Assembly (NCBI GenBank): GCA_012103325.1 | Contig: WLWY01000010.1 | Span: 1-64,000 of the forward strand | DNA from: Alphaproteobacteria bacterium | Lineage (GTDB): Bacteria > Pseudomonadota > Alphaproteobacteria > UBA8366 > GCA-2717185 | Length of the DNA: 64,000 nt | Direction of reading: 5' to 3' | Shown: in pieces, positions 32,944 through 42,413 of the stretch | How the letters are laid out: every line of letters starts with the position of its first letter | How positions within the stretch are numbered: position 1 is the stretch's first letter | Made by a program: the position numbers and the translations under genes | The notes under the pieces: generated by a model | The model's database searches: none | Told to the model about the DNA's origin: nothing | The model's input: the letters and a program-made list of their open reading frames with translations, nothing else

Positions 32944-33842
32944 GCCGGCCGCAAAGCATCGCGCGCCGCATGGGGCGGCGCTTTCTGCAGCACCGGCTGG
33001 CGGTCGGCAGCCTTGTCGCCTTGCTGCTGCTGGCCTTGCTGTCGATTGGCGCACCGGTCGCCGAAAGTCTGCTCGGCCTCGATTCGGAGACAACCAATCT
33101 GTTCCAGCGCAGCCAGCCGCCGTCTTTCGAGCACCCGCTAGGGACCGACGAAATCGGCCGCGATCTTCTCTTGCGGCTATTGCATGGCGGCCGCGTATCG
33201 TTGGCGGTCGCGGTCGCCGCCGCATTGGCCTCGGCGATCATCGGCACGGCTATCGGCGTGTTTGCCGGCTATTACGGCGGCCGCTTCGACGCCATTCTCA
33301 TGCGCTTCACCGACGGCGTCATTTCGCTGCCCCTGCTGCCGTTGCTGATCGTGCTCGCCGCGATCGACCTTTCCAAGCTGGGCTTGCCGGACAGCGTGAC
33401 GCAATCCGAGGACGTCAGCCTCTACCGGATTATCGCAATCATCTCCGTCGTCGGCTGGACGACGGTCGCGCGGCTAGTGCGGGCCGAAACCCTGACGCTC
33501 AAACAGCGCGAGTTCGTCCGCGCCGCCGTGGCGCAGGGCGCCACCGGCGGGCGTATCATGCGGGTCCATATCCTGCCCAACGCCGTATCGCCGATCATCG
33601 TGGCGACCACGTTATCGGTAGGGAACATCATCCTGTTCGAGTCGGTGCTGAGCTTCCTCGGTCTTGGCATTCAGCCGCCGGTGGCGAGCTGGGGCAACAT
33701 GCTGACCAACGCGCAGGAACTGATCTGGTCGGCGCCACAATTGGCGGTCTGGCCGGGCCTGCTGATTTTCGTGACCGTAATCGCCTTTAATTTCCTGGGC
33801 GACGGCTTGCAGGACGCGCTGGATCCGCGCGCGGCGGATTAA
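32940..33842 (+). CDS. ABC transporter permease, DppC/OppC type
   Basis: The 300-aa protein begins MSRPQSIARRMGRRFLQHRL at the ATG overlapping the previous stop. Family features are HPLGTDEIGRDLLLRLLHGGRVSLAVAV, GVFAGYYGGRFDAILMRFTD and the EAA loop REFVRAAVAQGATGGRIMRVHILPN. The operon stops here. No DppD/DppF ATPase genes follow, and the next gene is on the other strand with a 4-bp overlap. The ATPases must be shared or encoded elsewhere. Confidence 0.92.
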   Translation: MSRPQSIARRMGRRFLQHRLAVGSLVALLLLALLSIGAPVAESLLGLDSETTNLFQRSQPPSFEHPLGTDEIGRDLLLRLLHGGRVSLAVAVAAALASAIIGTAIGVFAGYYGGRFDAILMRFTDGVISLPLLPLLIVLAAIDLSKLGLPDSVTQSEDVSLYRIIAIISVVGWTTVARLVRAETLTLKQREFVRAAVAQGATGGRIMRVHILPNAVSPIIVATTLSVGNIILFESVLSFLGLGIQPPVASWGNMLTNAQELIWSAPQLAVWPGLLIFVTVIAFNFLGDGLQDALDPRAAD

Positions 33843-35017
33843 GACGGCGGCAAGGCCCTACGCAGGCGTGTCAGCCCCTCTTCGATAATGTCCATAGAGG
33901 TGGCGAAAGACAGGCGGATATAGTGCTCGCACGATGGCCCGTAGGCGGCCCCGGGTGTCACGATGACCCCGGCCTTTGTCAGCAAATCGTCGGCGACGGC
34001 CGCACTGCCGCCCCACTGTTCCGGGATCTGCGCCAGGGCATAGAAAGTTCCTTCCGGCACGGGACAGATAACGCCCTCTATCTGATTGAGACCGCGGGCA
34101 ACCGCTCTGGCGCGCCTTGCATATTCGTCGCGCATTGCCTCGACAGACGGCAAGCCCTCCTCGAACGCCGCCACCGCCGCGTGCTGGACGATGCTGGGCG
34201 CACACCGGGTCGTCGTGTGGTTGATCTTCGTCAGCACCGCCGCGAGGTCTGGCGGTGCGATGCAGTAGCCGAGCCGCCAGCCCGTCATCGCGAAGGATTT
34301 CGACAGGCTGCTGGCGATGACGGATCGCGCGGCTGTTTCCGGGCTAATGGTGGCGACCGACACATGTTCAGCGCCGTCATAAATCAGCTCGCTATACACC
34401 TCATCAGCGACAATCCACAGATCGTGACGCTCCGCCACAGCGGCAACGGCAGTCAGTTCCTCGCGCGACAACACCCGGCCGGTCGGATTCCACGGCGTAT
34501 TGACGATGATCGCCCGCGTGCGTGTGGTTAAGGCATCTGCGATCGGTTCTTTTTCCAGAACGAACCGGCCCTCCACCGTCGGCATGGGCACGCCGACCGG
34601 GACCGCCCCGCAGAGCCGCACCATTTGCCGGTACGGACCCCAGCACGGCTCGATCAAAAGAACCTCATCGCCTGGGTTCAGAATCGCGCGCATGATCATC
34701 GAAAGCGCGCCGTAGGAGCCATTCGTAACGACAATGTTCTCCGGTGGCGCATCGGTCCCGTGGCATTGCTTCTCAAACCGGCAAATCGACTCGCGCAGCT
34801 GCGGCAGACCGGCGGGATCGACATATTTGCCGTGCCCGCCTTGAATGGCAGCTATCGCCGCCGCTTTCACCGGTTCCGGAACATCGAAGTCCGGCTCGCC
34901 GATGCCGAAGTCGACGATCTCCATACCCGCGGCTTCCAGCGCATCGGCCTTGCGACGCATCGCGACCACGGTGGAACCGCCAAGACTTTGGGCAAAAGTC
35001 GAAATTTCCGGTGGCAT
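33839..35017 (-). CDS. class I/II PLP-dependent aminotransferase
   Basis: The 392-aa enzyme starts MPPEISTFAQSLGGSTVVAM at ATG 35017. Upstream in-frame codons were rejected as they extend into the divergent cyclase. The PLP lysine is Lys240 in ASSLSKSFAMTGWRLGY, Asn178-Pro-Thr-Gly is in VNTPWNPTG, and Asp205 and Tyr208 are in IVADEVYSE. It belongs to the fold-type I AspC/AlaT-like group. The amino donor and acceptor are unknown. It converges with the ABC permease (4-bp overlap). Confidence 0.9.
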   Translation of the reverse strand: MPPEISTFAQSLGGSTVVAMRRKADALEAAGMEIVDFGIGEPDFDVPEPVKAAAIAAIQGGHGKYVDPAGLPQLRESICRFEKQCHGTDAPPENIVVTNGSYGALSMIMRAILNPGDEVLLIEPCWGPYRQMVRLCGAVPVGVPMPTVEGRFVLEKEPIADALTTRTRAIIVNTPWNPTGRVLSREELTAVAAVAERHDLWIVADEVYSELIYDGAEHVSVATISPETAARSVIASSLSKSFAMTGWRLGYCIAPPDLAAVLTKINHTTTRCAPSIVQHAAVAAFEEGLPSVEAMRDEYARRARAVARGLNQIEGVICPVPEGTFYALAQIPEQWGGSAAVADDLLTKAGVIVTPGAAYGPSCEHYIRLSFATSMDIIEEGLTRLRRALPPS

Positions 35018-35163
35018 GCGAGATCGCTCGCTTCGGTAAGAGATAATGGAACTATAAACGGCGCGAGGGCAACGCCACCATACTCGCAGCGGCGTATTTC
35101 TTTTTTGCGATATAGTCGGACAGCGAAACACCCAAACGAGCCGCTGGCGCAGGGCAAACGAAT

Positions 35164-36987
35164 ATGGCCAAGACCTACACAAAAACCTTCGAATGGCGGT
35201 TCGCGCAGCCACCGGAAGCACTTTGGCCGGCGCTGGCGGACACGGCGCGTTTCAACGAAGCCGCTGGCCTTCCCAAGCATCGTATCGAGGAAGTGTCCCA
35301 ACCGGACGGATCGAACCGCTTCTTCGCCAAGGCCCGCAAAGGGCCATTCAATCTCGCCTGGGAGGAAATCCCCGTCGAATGGGTCGATGGGCAATGGTTC
35401 CGACACGACCGCGTCTTTTCGGCGGGGCCGTTGCGCCTGCTGTCCGCGACCCTGCGGCTCGAACCCGACGGCGCAGGCGGGGCGCTGGGCCACTACACGC
35501 TGGAAGCCAGTGCCGCCAATATCCTGGGTACGGCCATCCTGAAGACTGTGTTCTTCTCTAGCGTGGAAAAGACTTTCACCGCGCTCGCCAAAAGCGCGGA
35601 GGCATGGGCCGCGAAAGCGCGCGATATGCCGTTCGACACGCCCCCGGCGTCACTGACGCCAGAGACCCGCAATCGCCTCGACGGCATTCTGGCGCGGATC
35701 GCCGATTCGGGGAACGATCACGACCTGTCCCGACGCCTTGCCGACTGGATGCTGTCGGCGCAGGAAGTCGACCTCGAACGCATCCGCCCTCTGGAACTGG
35801 CCCGCCGCTGGGACGTCAATGAGCGGCTAGCCACCGAGATGTGCCTGCAATCGGTCAAGGAAGGGCTGCTGGAGCTACGCTGGGACCTGCTGTGTCCCCG
35901 ATGCCGCGGTGCCAAGCTGACCGTCGCGGCGCTGGACCTGCTTCCCCGCGGTGCGCATTGCAGTTCCTGTAACATCGACTACGACCGAGACTTCGCACGC
36001 AATGTGGAGCTCACCTTTCACCCAGCCCCGGCAATCCGCGAGATCCTGAGCGGCGAGTTTTGCCTCTTCGGGCCGATGTCGACACCCCATGTGAAAGTCC
36101 AAATCGCGCTCGAGCCCGGCGAGTCGCGGACGGTGCCTGCCATCCTCGCGCCCGGCGACTACCGTTTGCGGACTTTGGAAATTGGCGGCGAAGCAGACAT
36201 TCTCCATACGGATGGCGCGTTTCCAGAAGTACTGATCGACGGCGAGACCGTAAGCGTCGGGGTATCGGCCCAAGACGGTGAAATACGCGCGGTGAACCGG
36301 ACCGAACGGAAACGCACGCTGATCATCGAATCGCGGGAATGGGTTCGCGACGCGCTTACCGCCGAATGGGTCACGACATTACAGGCGTTCCGCGACCTGT
36401 TTTCCGATCAGGTTCTCCGCCCGGGCGACGATGTCGGCGTATCTCAGGTGACGCTGATGTTCACCGACCTGCGAGGCTCGACGGCATTGTATGAACGGGT
36501 TGGCGATGCCGTCGCCTATCGCCTGGTACGAGAGCATTTCGCGTTTCTCGCAGGCGTGATCCGCAAGCAAAACGGCGCCATCGTCAAGACAATCGGCGAC
36601 GCCGTCATGGCTGCCTTCAACGATCCGGCGGACGCGGTCCGATCTGCGCTGGAGGTGCAAGGGAGCGTTGAAACCTTCAACCAATCCCATGCCGGAGAAG
36701 ATATCGTCATCAAGCTTGGCCTACATCAGGGACCCTGTATCGCGGTTACCCTGAACGAGCGGCTCGACTATTTCGGATCCACCATCAACATGGCGGCGCG
36801 CCTTCAGGAAGAAAGCGAAGGCGGCGATATCGTCCTCTCGGAGAACCTGCGTGGCGATCCAGCGGTATCGGCGATATTGACGCCCTACACCCTGACGCCG
36901 GAACGCCGCGCCCTGAAGGGGTTCGACGAGGCTGTCGAATTCTTCCGCCTGACCCCTGCGACGCTGGGCAACGCGCAGAAGGGATAA
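35164..36987 (+). CDS. soluble class III cyclase with START-like, zinc-ribbon and DUF5939-type regions
   Basis: The 607-aa protein has no membrane helices. Residues ~1-155 resemble an SRPBCC/START-like fold (FEWRFAQPPEALWPALADTARFNEAAG). A treble of helices follows, then a zinc ribbon with Cys244-x2-Cys247 and Cys266-x2-Cys269. The next part is a beta-rich region (~285-400), and the C-terminal class III cyclase domain has metal aspartates Asp435 (LMFTDLRGST) and Asp479 (KTIGDAVMAAF). It matches DUF5939-type adenylate/guanylate cyclases. The front domains probably sense a small molecule. It is divergent from the aminotransferase gene. Confidence 0.88.
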   Translation: MAKTYTKTFEWRFAQPPEALWPALADTARFNEAAGLPKHRIEEVSQPDGSNRFFAKARKGPFNLAWEEIPVEWVDGQWFRHDRVFSAGPLRLLSATLRLEPDGAGGALGHYTLEASAANILGTAILKTVFFSSVEKTFTALAKSAEAWAAKARDMPFDTPPASLTPETRNRLDGILARIADSGNDHDLSRRLADWMLSAQEVDLERIRPLELARRWDVNERLATEMCLQSVKEGLLELRWDLLCPRCRGAKLTVAALDLLPRGAHCSSCNIDYDRDFARNVELTFHPAPAIREILSGEFCLFGPMSTPHVKVQIALEPGESRTVPAILAPGDYRLRTLEIGGEADILHTDGAFPEVLIDGETVSVGVSAQDGEIRAVNRTERKRTLIIESREWVRDALTAEWVTTLQAFRDLFSDQVLRPGDDVGVSQVTLMFTDLRGSTALYERVGDAVAYRLVREHFAFLAGVIRKQNGAIVKTIGDAVMAAFNDPADAVRSALEVQGSVETFNQSHAGEDIVIKLGLHQGPCIAVTLNERLDYFGSTINMAARLQEESEGGDIVLSENLRGDPAVSAILTPYTLTPERRALKGFDEAVEFFRLTPATLGNAQKG

Positions 36988-37085
36988 ATTGCCGCAAGTC
37001 CGGTTCGGCGATAGCGCCCGCCCACGGCGGCGATTATAGTCCTGCGTGACAGTGTCTGGGGGGATACGTCCAAGAAGGATGAGGC

Positions 37086-37946
37086 ATGATGGATACACTC
37101 GAAATCCGCACATTTTTTCATGAGCAAACCTGTACCGCGACTTATGTCGTCGCGTCGCAGGGCCGCGCTGCGATCATCGACTCCGCGCTCGATTACGACC
37201 AGGCGTCGGGCCGAACTGCATCGAAGGCAGCAGACGAGATCATCAGCTACGTCCAGCAGCGGGATTTCACCGTCGACTGGATTCTGGAAACCCATGTCCA
37301 TGCCGACCATCTGACCGCCGCGCCCTATCTGCGTGACGCGCTTGGCGGCACGGTCGGCATCGGCAATCAGGTTTGCGCTGTGCAGAAGACCTTTCAGGAC
37401 GTGTACAACCTGCATGACGGGTTCATGTCCGACGGATCGCAATTCGATCACCTGTTCAAGGACGGCGAGACGTTCGAACTCGGCGGCGTGAACGCGACCG
37501 TTCTGCACACGCCGGGACACACGCCGGCCTGCGTCAGCTATCATATCGGCGATGCGGTGTTCGTCGGCGATACCCTGTTCATGCCCGATTTCGGCACCGC
37601 GCGATGCGATTTCCCCGGCGGGGACGCCGGCACGCTGTACCGCTCGATCCGGCGCATTCTCGACTTGCCGCCGGAAACCAGAGTCTTCGTCGGCCATGAC
37701 TATGCGCCCGGTGACCGCGGTTACGAATGGGAAACCACCGTCGCTCAGGAACGTGCCGAAAATAAGCATGTAAAGGACGGTATCGACGAAGCGGAATTCA
37801 CGGCTATGCGCTCGACACGGGATGCAGAACTCAGCATGCCGGGGCTTATCCTGCCGGCGGTGCAGGTGAATATCCGCGGCGGCGATCTGCCCCCGGTCGA
37901 AGACAACGGCGTCGCCTACCTGAAAATTCCGTTGAACGCACTGTAG
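37086..37946 (+). CDS. metallo-beta-lactamase-fold hydrolase (persulfide dioxygenase/glyoxalase II-like)
   Basis: The 286-aa protein has the metal motif His70-x-His72-x-Asp74-His75 (ETHVHADHLTA), VLHTPGHTPACVSYHIG and FVGDTLFMPDFGTARCDFPGG, then VFVGHDYAPG. These segments are typical of ETHE1/Blh-type persulfide dioxygenases and related glyoxalase-II-like enzymes. The length is a little above the usual 240-250 because of a C-terminal extension. AAGGA precedes the first ATG by six bases. A second ATG is immediately adjacent. Role in sulfide detoxification is inferred. Confidence 0.85.
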   Translation: MMDTLEIRTFFHEQTCTATYVVASQGRAAIIDSALDYDQASGRTASKAADEIISYVQQRDFTVDWILETHVHADHLTAAPYLRDALGGTVGIGNQVCAVQKTFQDVYNLHDGFMSDGSQFDHLFKDGETFELGGVNATVLHTPGHTPACVSYHIGDAVFVGDTLFMPDFGTARCDFPGGDAGTLYRSIRRILDLPPETRVFVGHDYAPGDRGYEWETTVAQERAENKHVKDGIDEAEFTAMRSTRDAELSMPGLILPAVQVNIRGGDLPPVEDNGVAYLKIPLNAL

Positions 37947-37948
37947 GG

Positions 37949-38088
37949 CTAGAGCAGATCGGGATTGATTGGAATCGCCTGCGGCGATCCAATAATCGCG
38001 TGAATCTGCTCTCAACTATTAAGATAGAGTGGATTCACAGAACCGACCGAACCCAAGTAATGGGTTCGATCAATCCTGATCCGCTCTA
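37949..38088. repeat. intergenic inverted repeat of the AGAGCRGATC type
   Basis: AGAGCAGATCGGGATTGAT (37951-37969) is repeated inverted with two mismatches at 38069-38087, and a partial third copy (GAATCTGCTCT) ends near 38013. Inside, GAACCC...GGGTTC forms a small hairpin (38049-38067). The right arm contains the TAG stop of the FAD oxidase gene. The unit can fold as a long stem and could terminate both converging transcripts. Confidence 0.7.
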
Positions 38089-39216
38089 CAGAAGCCGTTC
38101 TGGCCCGATGTCCTGCGTTGAGAAATCGAAGGCACCGAACGAGTCAGGCAGTTTTCCGTCGACGATAAGGCTTGCTGTGGCAGCCGACATGGCGGGCGAA
38201 GTCTCGATGCCATAGCCACCCTGCCCCGCGAGCCAGAAGAAGCCTTCCGCATCGGGCGCGAAGCCGACGACAGGGGTCTTGTCGGCAGCGAAGGTGCGCA
38301 GGCCCGACCAGCGGTGGCTGATCCGCGCGATCTTCAACGCCGCGACCCGTTCAATGCGGTCGACGGCAATCGCGATGTCGAGTTCTTCCGGCTGCACGTC
38401 GCAGGGCTCGATCGGCGTTTCGTCCGCCGGCGATCCCAACAGGTTTCCCGCATCCGGCTTGAAATACCATTGCTCGTCCATGTCGATGACCAGCGGCCAG
38501 TCCTCGCATTGTTGATCCGCCGGCGGATCAAACAGCATCGCCGTACGCCGTTTCGGCACAAGCCCGACCGGACGAACACCGGCCAACCCGGCGATCACGT
38601 CGGCCCAAGCCCCCGCGGCGTTGACGACCACAGGCGCGCGATACGTCTCGCCGCCGCGGGTCTCCACCGTCCAATGGCGGTCCAACCGAGACAATGCGGT
38701 CACCTCCGCTTCGGTCACAACCGTCCCGTCGCGCGCGCGCAAGCCGCGCAGGTAGCCGCCATGCAGCGCGTGGACATCCATGTCCGTCGAGTCGGGTTCG
38801 TGCAAACCGTATTGGAACGCCTCGGGGCGCAGCACGGGCACCATCTCCAGGGTTTCGGCTTGCGACAACTCATGAACGGGCACCGACTCGCTGGCGGCGA
38901 ATTTCACAAACGCCTCGAGCGGCTTGCGTTGCGCTTCGGTCGCGACGAACAGTGCGCCGCGCGGCGTCAGGATCGGACTTTCCGTAAAACCGTCGGGCGG
39001 GTCTTCTAGAAACGGTTTACTGAGCCGGGCGAGCGAACGGATGACATAGTTCCCATACAGCTCGGTAAACTGCGCCGCCGACCGGCCCGTCGAGTGATAG
39101 CCGGGCTGATCCTCGCGCTCCAATACGATCGTGCTGCCCTGCGCCGCCAGTTCGTAGCCGGCCGACGCCCCCGCGATTCCGCCGCCGATAACAAGGAAAT
39201 CACAGTTCGTCGTCAT
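38086..39216 (-). CDS. FAD-dependent oxidoreductase (DAO/DadA-like)
   Basis: The 376-aa protein binds FAD through DFLVIGGGIAGASAGYELAA (Rossmann motif, residues ~6-25). GYHSTGRSAAQF, VVNAAGAWADVIAGLAG and GLRTFAADKTPVVGFAPDAEGFFWLAGQGGYGIETS are family segments of glycine/D-amino-acid oxidases. It removes hydride from a CH-NH group of an amino or imino acid. Its ATG overlaps the RND gene stop by four bases. Its stop codon lies within a dispersed repeat. Confidence 0.88.
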   Translation of the reverse strand: MTTNCDFLVIGGGIAGASAGYELAAQGSTIVLEREDQPGYHSTGRSAAQFTELYGNYVIRSLARLSKPFLEDPPDGFTESPILTPRGALFVATEAQRKPLEAFVKFAASESVPVHELSQAETLEMVPVLRPEAFQYGLHEPDSTDMDVHALHGGYLRGLRARDGTVVTEAEVTALSRLDRHWTVETRGGETYRAPVVVNAAGAWADVIAGLAGVRPVGLVPKRRTAMLFDPPADQQCEDWPLVIDMDEQWYFKPDAGNLLGSPADETPIEPCDVQPEELDIAIAVDRIERVAALKIARISHRWSGLRTFAADKTPVVGFAPDAEGFFWLAGQGGYGIETSPAMSAATASLIVDGKLPDSFGAFDFSTQDIGPERLL

Positions 39217-42200
39217 TCGGCGGGCCGTGCGATGGAATCCCCATCGAGCGCCGGCCCAGTGCGGCGCTTTTCGAGCACACCAACGAACAGCCCCAGTAAC
39301 GGCGGCACAATGGCCAGGGTGAGCAGCGCGGACAGCGCCAACCCGCCGACGACCACCGAACCGAGGCCGCGATAGATCTCCGACCCGGCGCCGGGGAACA
39401 CGACCAGCGGCAGCATGCCAATCACGCTGGTCAGGGTAGACATGAAGATCGGCCGGATCCGGTTGCGCGTCGCTTCGACAATGGCCGCATCATGCGCCAT
39501 CCCTTCCTCGCGGATGTGGAACAGCGTCTGGTGCACCAGCAGAATCGCGTTATTGACGACGATGCCGATCAAAATCACGAAGCCGAGGAGAGTCAGCATG
39601 TCGAGCGGCTGGAAATAGAACAGGTTGAGCACGACCAAGCCGGCGACGCCGCCGCCGGTCGCCAAGGGCACCGACAGCATGATGATGAACGGATAGAAAA
39701 AGCTCTCGAACAGCACCGCCATCACCAGGAACACGATGACCAGCGCCATCAGAAGGTCGACCCGCATTTCATTCCAGGTTTCGACCATCTTGTCGGCCGC
39801 GCCGGAGAAGCGCAGCCGCACACCGGGCGGCAAACCGTTCTGCCGCAGCTTGTCGACGACTTCCTTTTCCAAAATCTCCAGCGCCTCGCCCAAGGCGAGC
39901 TTTTCCGACGGCTTGATCTCCAACGTGACTGTGCGTTCCCGCTCGACGTGCCGGATCGCTGTCGGTCCCGACGTAACGGTGACCTCTGCCAGCGATTGCA
40001 GCGGGACGATCGAGCCGGCCCGCGTCACGACCGGCAGGCTGCCGATGCCCTGCGTCTCGCCGACATTGGCATCCGGACCGGCAAGCATCAAATCCATCCG
40101 TTCCGACCCTACGGTTATCTCCGCGACCCGTAGCCCGTCATTGAATGCGTCGACCGTATCGCCAAGATCGCGCGCGCTGACGCCGTTATCGGCAAGACGG
40201 ACCGGGTTCGGCTTGATGCGCACTTCCGGCGCGCCCAGTTCCAGCCCAGGACGGGGACGAAGCTGATTGCCTTCCGATCTCGGCAGCGCCTGTCCCATAT
40301 GTCCCACGGCCCGCAGCGCCACCTGTATGACCGCGCCCAGGTCCGGGCCCGAAATATCCAGGTCGATCGAGCGGGACCCGCGCACGCCGCGTCCGAAGAT
40401 CGACCGTTGCGACATGCTGCCGAACGTCCCCGGTTCGCGGAATACCGGTTTCGACAGAACCGGGATCAGTTCTTCCGCCCGTCCGCCATCAATCGAGCGG
40501 GCACCGACAATGGTCATCTCGCGGAAAGTGACGAAAAAGAAATGCTCCATCTTCGGCGGTTCGCCGGGCGCGGATTCCGGACCGGTTTCCGCCACCCAAT
40601 GCGGCCGCACGGCGCTTTCGAGGTCTTGTGCGATATCGGACGTCGTCTGCAGATTGTAGCCCGGCGGTGGCACGATGAAGCCGATGATCAGGTTCTGATT
40701 GCCTTTTGGCAAATATTCCAGTTTCGGCAGGAACTGCCAGGTCGCGAACCCAGTTGTCACGGTAAGCACCACGACGATACCGACCGCCAGAGCCTTATTA
40801 CGCACAACGGCCGCCGCGAGCCCCGTCGCCATCCTGACAAACCACGCACCGAACGGATCGATGAGGGGCAGCCGCAGACCGCTGCCGGGCGGCTTGACGC
40901 TATGTCCCAACAGCCGCTGCGACAGCGCCGGGATGACGGTGATCGAAACAATCAGCGACAAGAGAACGGCCACCGAAATGGCAACCGCGATATCCCGGAA
41001 TAACTGTCCCACATCGAGCTGCATGATCAGGATCGGAATGAAGACCATAACCGTCGTCAGGGCCGATACCAGGATCGCACCCCAAACCTGCTGCGCGCCC
41101 TGATAGGCCGCCTGCTTGACCGGCAGGCCGCGCTCGCGGAGCCGATAGATGTTCTCGAGCACCACAATCGCCGCGTCGACGACCATCCCGACGGCGAACG
41201 CAATGCCCGCCAGCGAAACGACGTTCAGCGAGCGGCCCAGCCCGGCCATGGCGACGAAGGACGCGATAACCGAAACCGGTATGGCGAGGGCAATAACCGT
41301 CGTCGCGCGCGCCGAGCGCAAAAAGATCAGCAGTATGATCACCGCCAGCGTGCCGCCGACCCAGATATTCTGGATCACCAGATCGATCGACGAGTCGATG
41401 TAGATCGTCTCATCGTAGAGCTGCTGAATTTCAAGCCCGGCACGCGGCAACGTGCTTTGCTGCAGCTCGGCGACCGCTTCCCGCAACCCCTGCATCGTTT
41501 CGATGACATTGGCACCGGTCTCGCGCTTGACGCTTAACGCGATCGCTTCGACGCCGGTGGTCCGAATCCGCGCGACGGGGTCCTTATAATCGAACTTCAC
41601 CGTCGCGATATCGTCGATCGTCACCCGGCCGATCCGGCCGCCCGCCACTGTCCGCTCCGACCGCAGCAGCACGGCGCCCACCTGCTCGGGTGTCTTGAAC
41701 TCATTGTCGGTGCGGACGATGTAGCGACGCTTGCCTTCTTCGACATCGCCGCCCGTGATCGAGGCATTCGCGGCCCGCAGGCGGTCGACCACTTGCGGCA
41801 CCGTCAGGCCGTAACGCGCCATCTTGGCCGGATCGACGACGATGCGCATTTCCCGCTCGCCACCGCCATAGACGTCCACGCGCCCGATACCCGCCACGCG
41901 CTCCATGCGTTCCTTCACGACGTCGGTCGCGAAGTCGCCGAAGGTATGGATCGGCTTGTCGTTTTCCGCCGCGCGCGTCAGCCGGAACCAGGCAATGGAA
42001 TTATCGTCCGCCCCCGACGTCCGCAAGGTCGGCTCATCCGCTTCGTCCGGATAGCCGTTGACCCGGTCCAGCCGATTGGCGACGAGCAGCAGCGCCTTGT
42101 CCATATTTTGACTGACATCGAACTCGAGCGTGATCTCCCCGTTGCCGTCGCGCGCCCGGCCGACCATGCGCTTCAGCCCTTCGAGCCCCTTCAGCGCCTC

Positions 42201-42404
42201 TTCCTGACGATTGATGATTTCCCGCTCGATCTCAGCCGGCGCGGCGCCGCCCCAGTTCGTCGAGATTTGGATGACCGGACGGCGCAGGTCGGGTGTCAGC
42301 TGTATCGGAATCGTCTGCAGCGCCACCAAACCGAAAAGTACGGCGAGAATGACCGCAGCCATCACGGCGACCGGCCGGTCGATTGCGGTCTGAATGAGGT
42401 TCAT
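39213..42404 (-). CDS. RND efflux pump inner-membrane transporter (AcrB/MexF-like)
   Basis: The 1063-aa protein has twelve transmembrane helices in two halves and two large periplasmic loops. MNLIQTAIDRPVAVMAAVILAVLFGLVALQ starts helix 1. FAVGMVVDAAIVVLENIYRLRE is the helix-4 region with proton-relay acids (GMVVDAAIVVLEN), and IGIVVNNAILLVHQ is the matching helix-10 region. It is driven by proton flux and couples to the adaptor encoded 9 bp upstream. No TolC-like gene is in the window. The substrate range is unknown. Confidence 0.93.
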   Translation of the reverse strand: MNLIQTAIDRPVAVMAAVILAVLFGLVALQTIPIQLTPDLRRPVIQISTNWGGAAPAEIEREIINRQEEALKGLEGLKRMVGRARDGNGEITLEFDVSQNMDKALLLVANRLDRVNGYPDEADEPTLRTSGADDNSIAWFRLTRAAENDKPIHTFGDFATDVVKERMERVAGIGRVDVYGGGEREMRIVVDPAKMARYGLTVPQVVDRLRAANASITGGDVEEGKRRYIVRTDNEFKTPEQVGAVLLRSERTVAGGRIGRVTIDDIATVKFDYKDPVARIRTTGVEAIALSVKRETGANVIETMQGLREAVAELQQSTLPRAGLEIQQLYDETIYIDSSIDLVIQNIWVGGTLAVIILLIFLRSARATTVIALAIPVSVIASFVAMAGLGRSLNVVSLAGIAFAVGMVVDAAIVVLENIYRLRERGLPVKQAAYQGAQQVWGAILVSALTTVMVFIPILIMQLDVGQLFRDIAVAISVAVLLSLIVSITVIPALSQRLLGHSVKPPGSGLRLPLIDPFGAWFVRMATGLAAAVVRNKALAVGIVVVLTVTTGFATWQFLPKLEYLPKGNQNLIIGFIVPPPGYNLQTTSDIAQDLESAVRPHWVAETGPESAPGEPPKMEHFFFVTFREMTIVGARSIDGGRAEELIPVLSKPVFREPGTFGSMSQRSIFGRGVRGSRSIDLDISGPDLGAVIQVALRAVGHMGQALPRSEGNQLRPRPGLELGAPEVRIKPNPVRLADNGVSARDLGDTVDAFNDGLRVAEITVGSERMDLMLAGPDANVGETQGIGSLPVVTRAGSIVPLQSLAEVTVTSGPTAIRHVERERTVTLEIKPSEKLALGEALEILEKEVVDKLRQNGLPPGVRLRFSGAADKMVETWNEMRVDLLMALVIVFLVMAVLFESFFYPFIIMLSVPLATGGGVAGLVVLNLFYFQPLDMLTLLGFVILIGIVVNNAILLVHQTLFHIREEGMAHDAAIVEATRNRIRPIFMSTLTSVIGMLPLVVFPGAGSEIYRGLGSVVVGGLALSALLTLAIVPPLLGLFVGVLEKRRTGPALDGDSIARPAE

Positions 42405-42413
42405 CGCTTGGAC

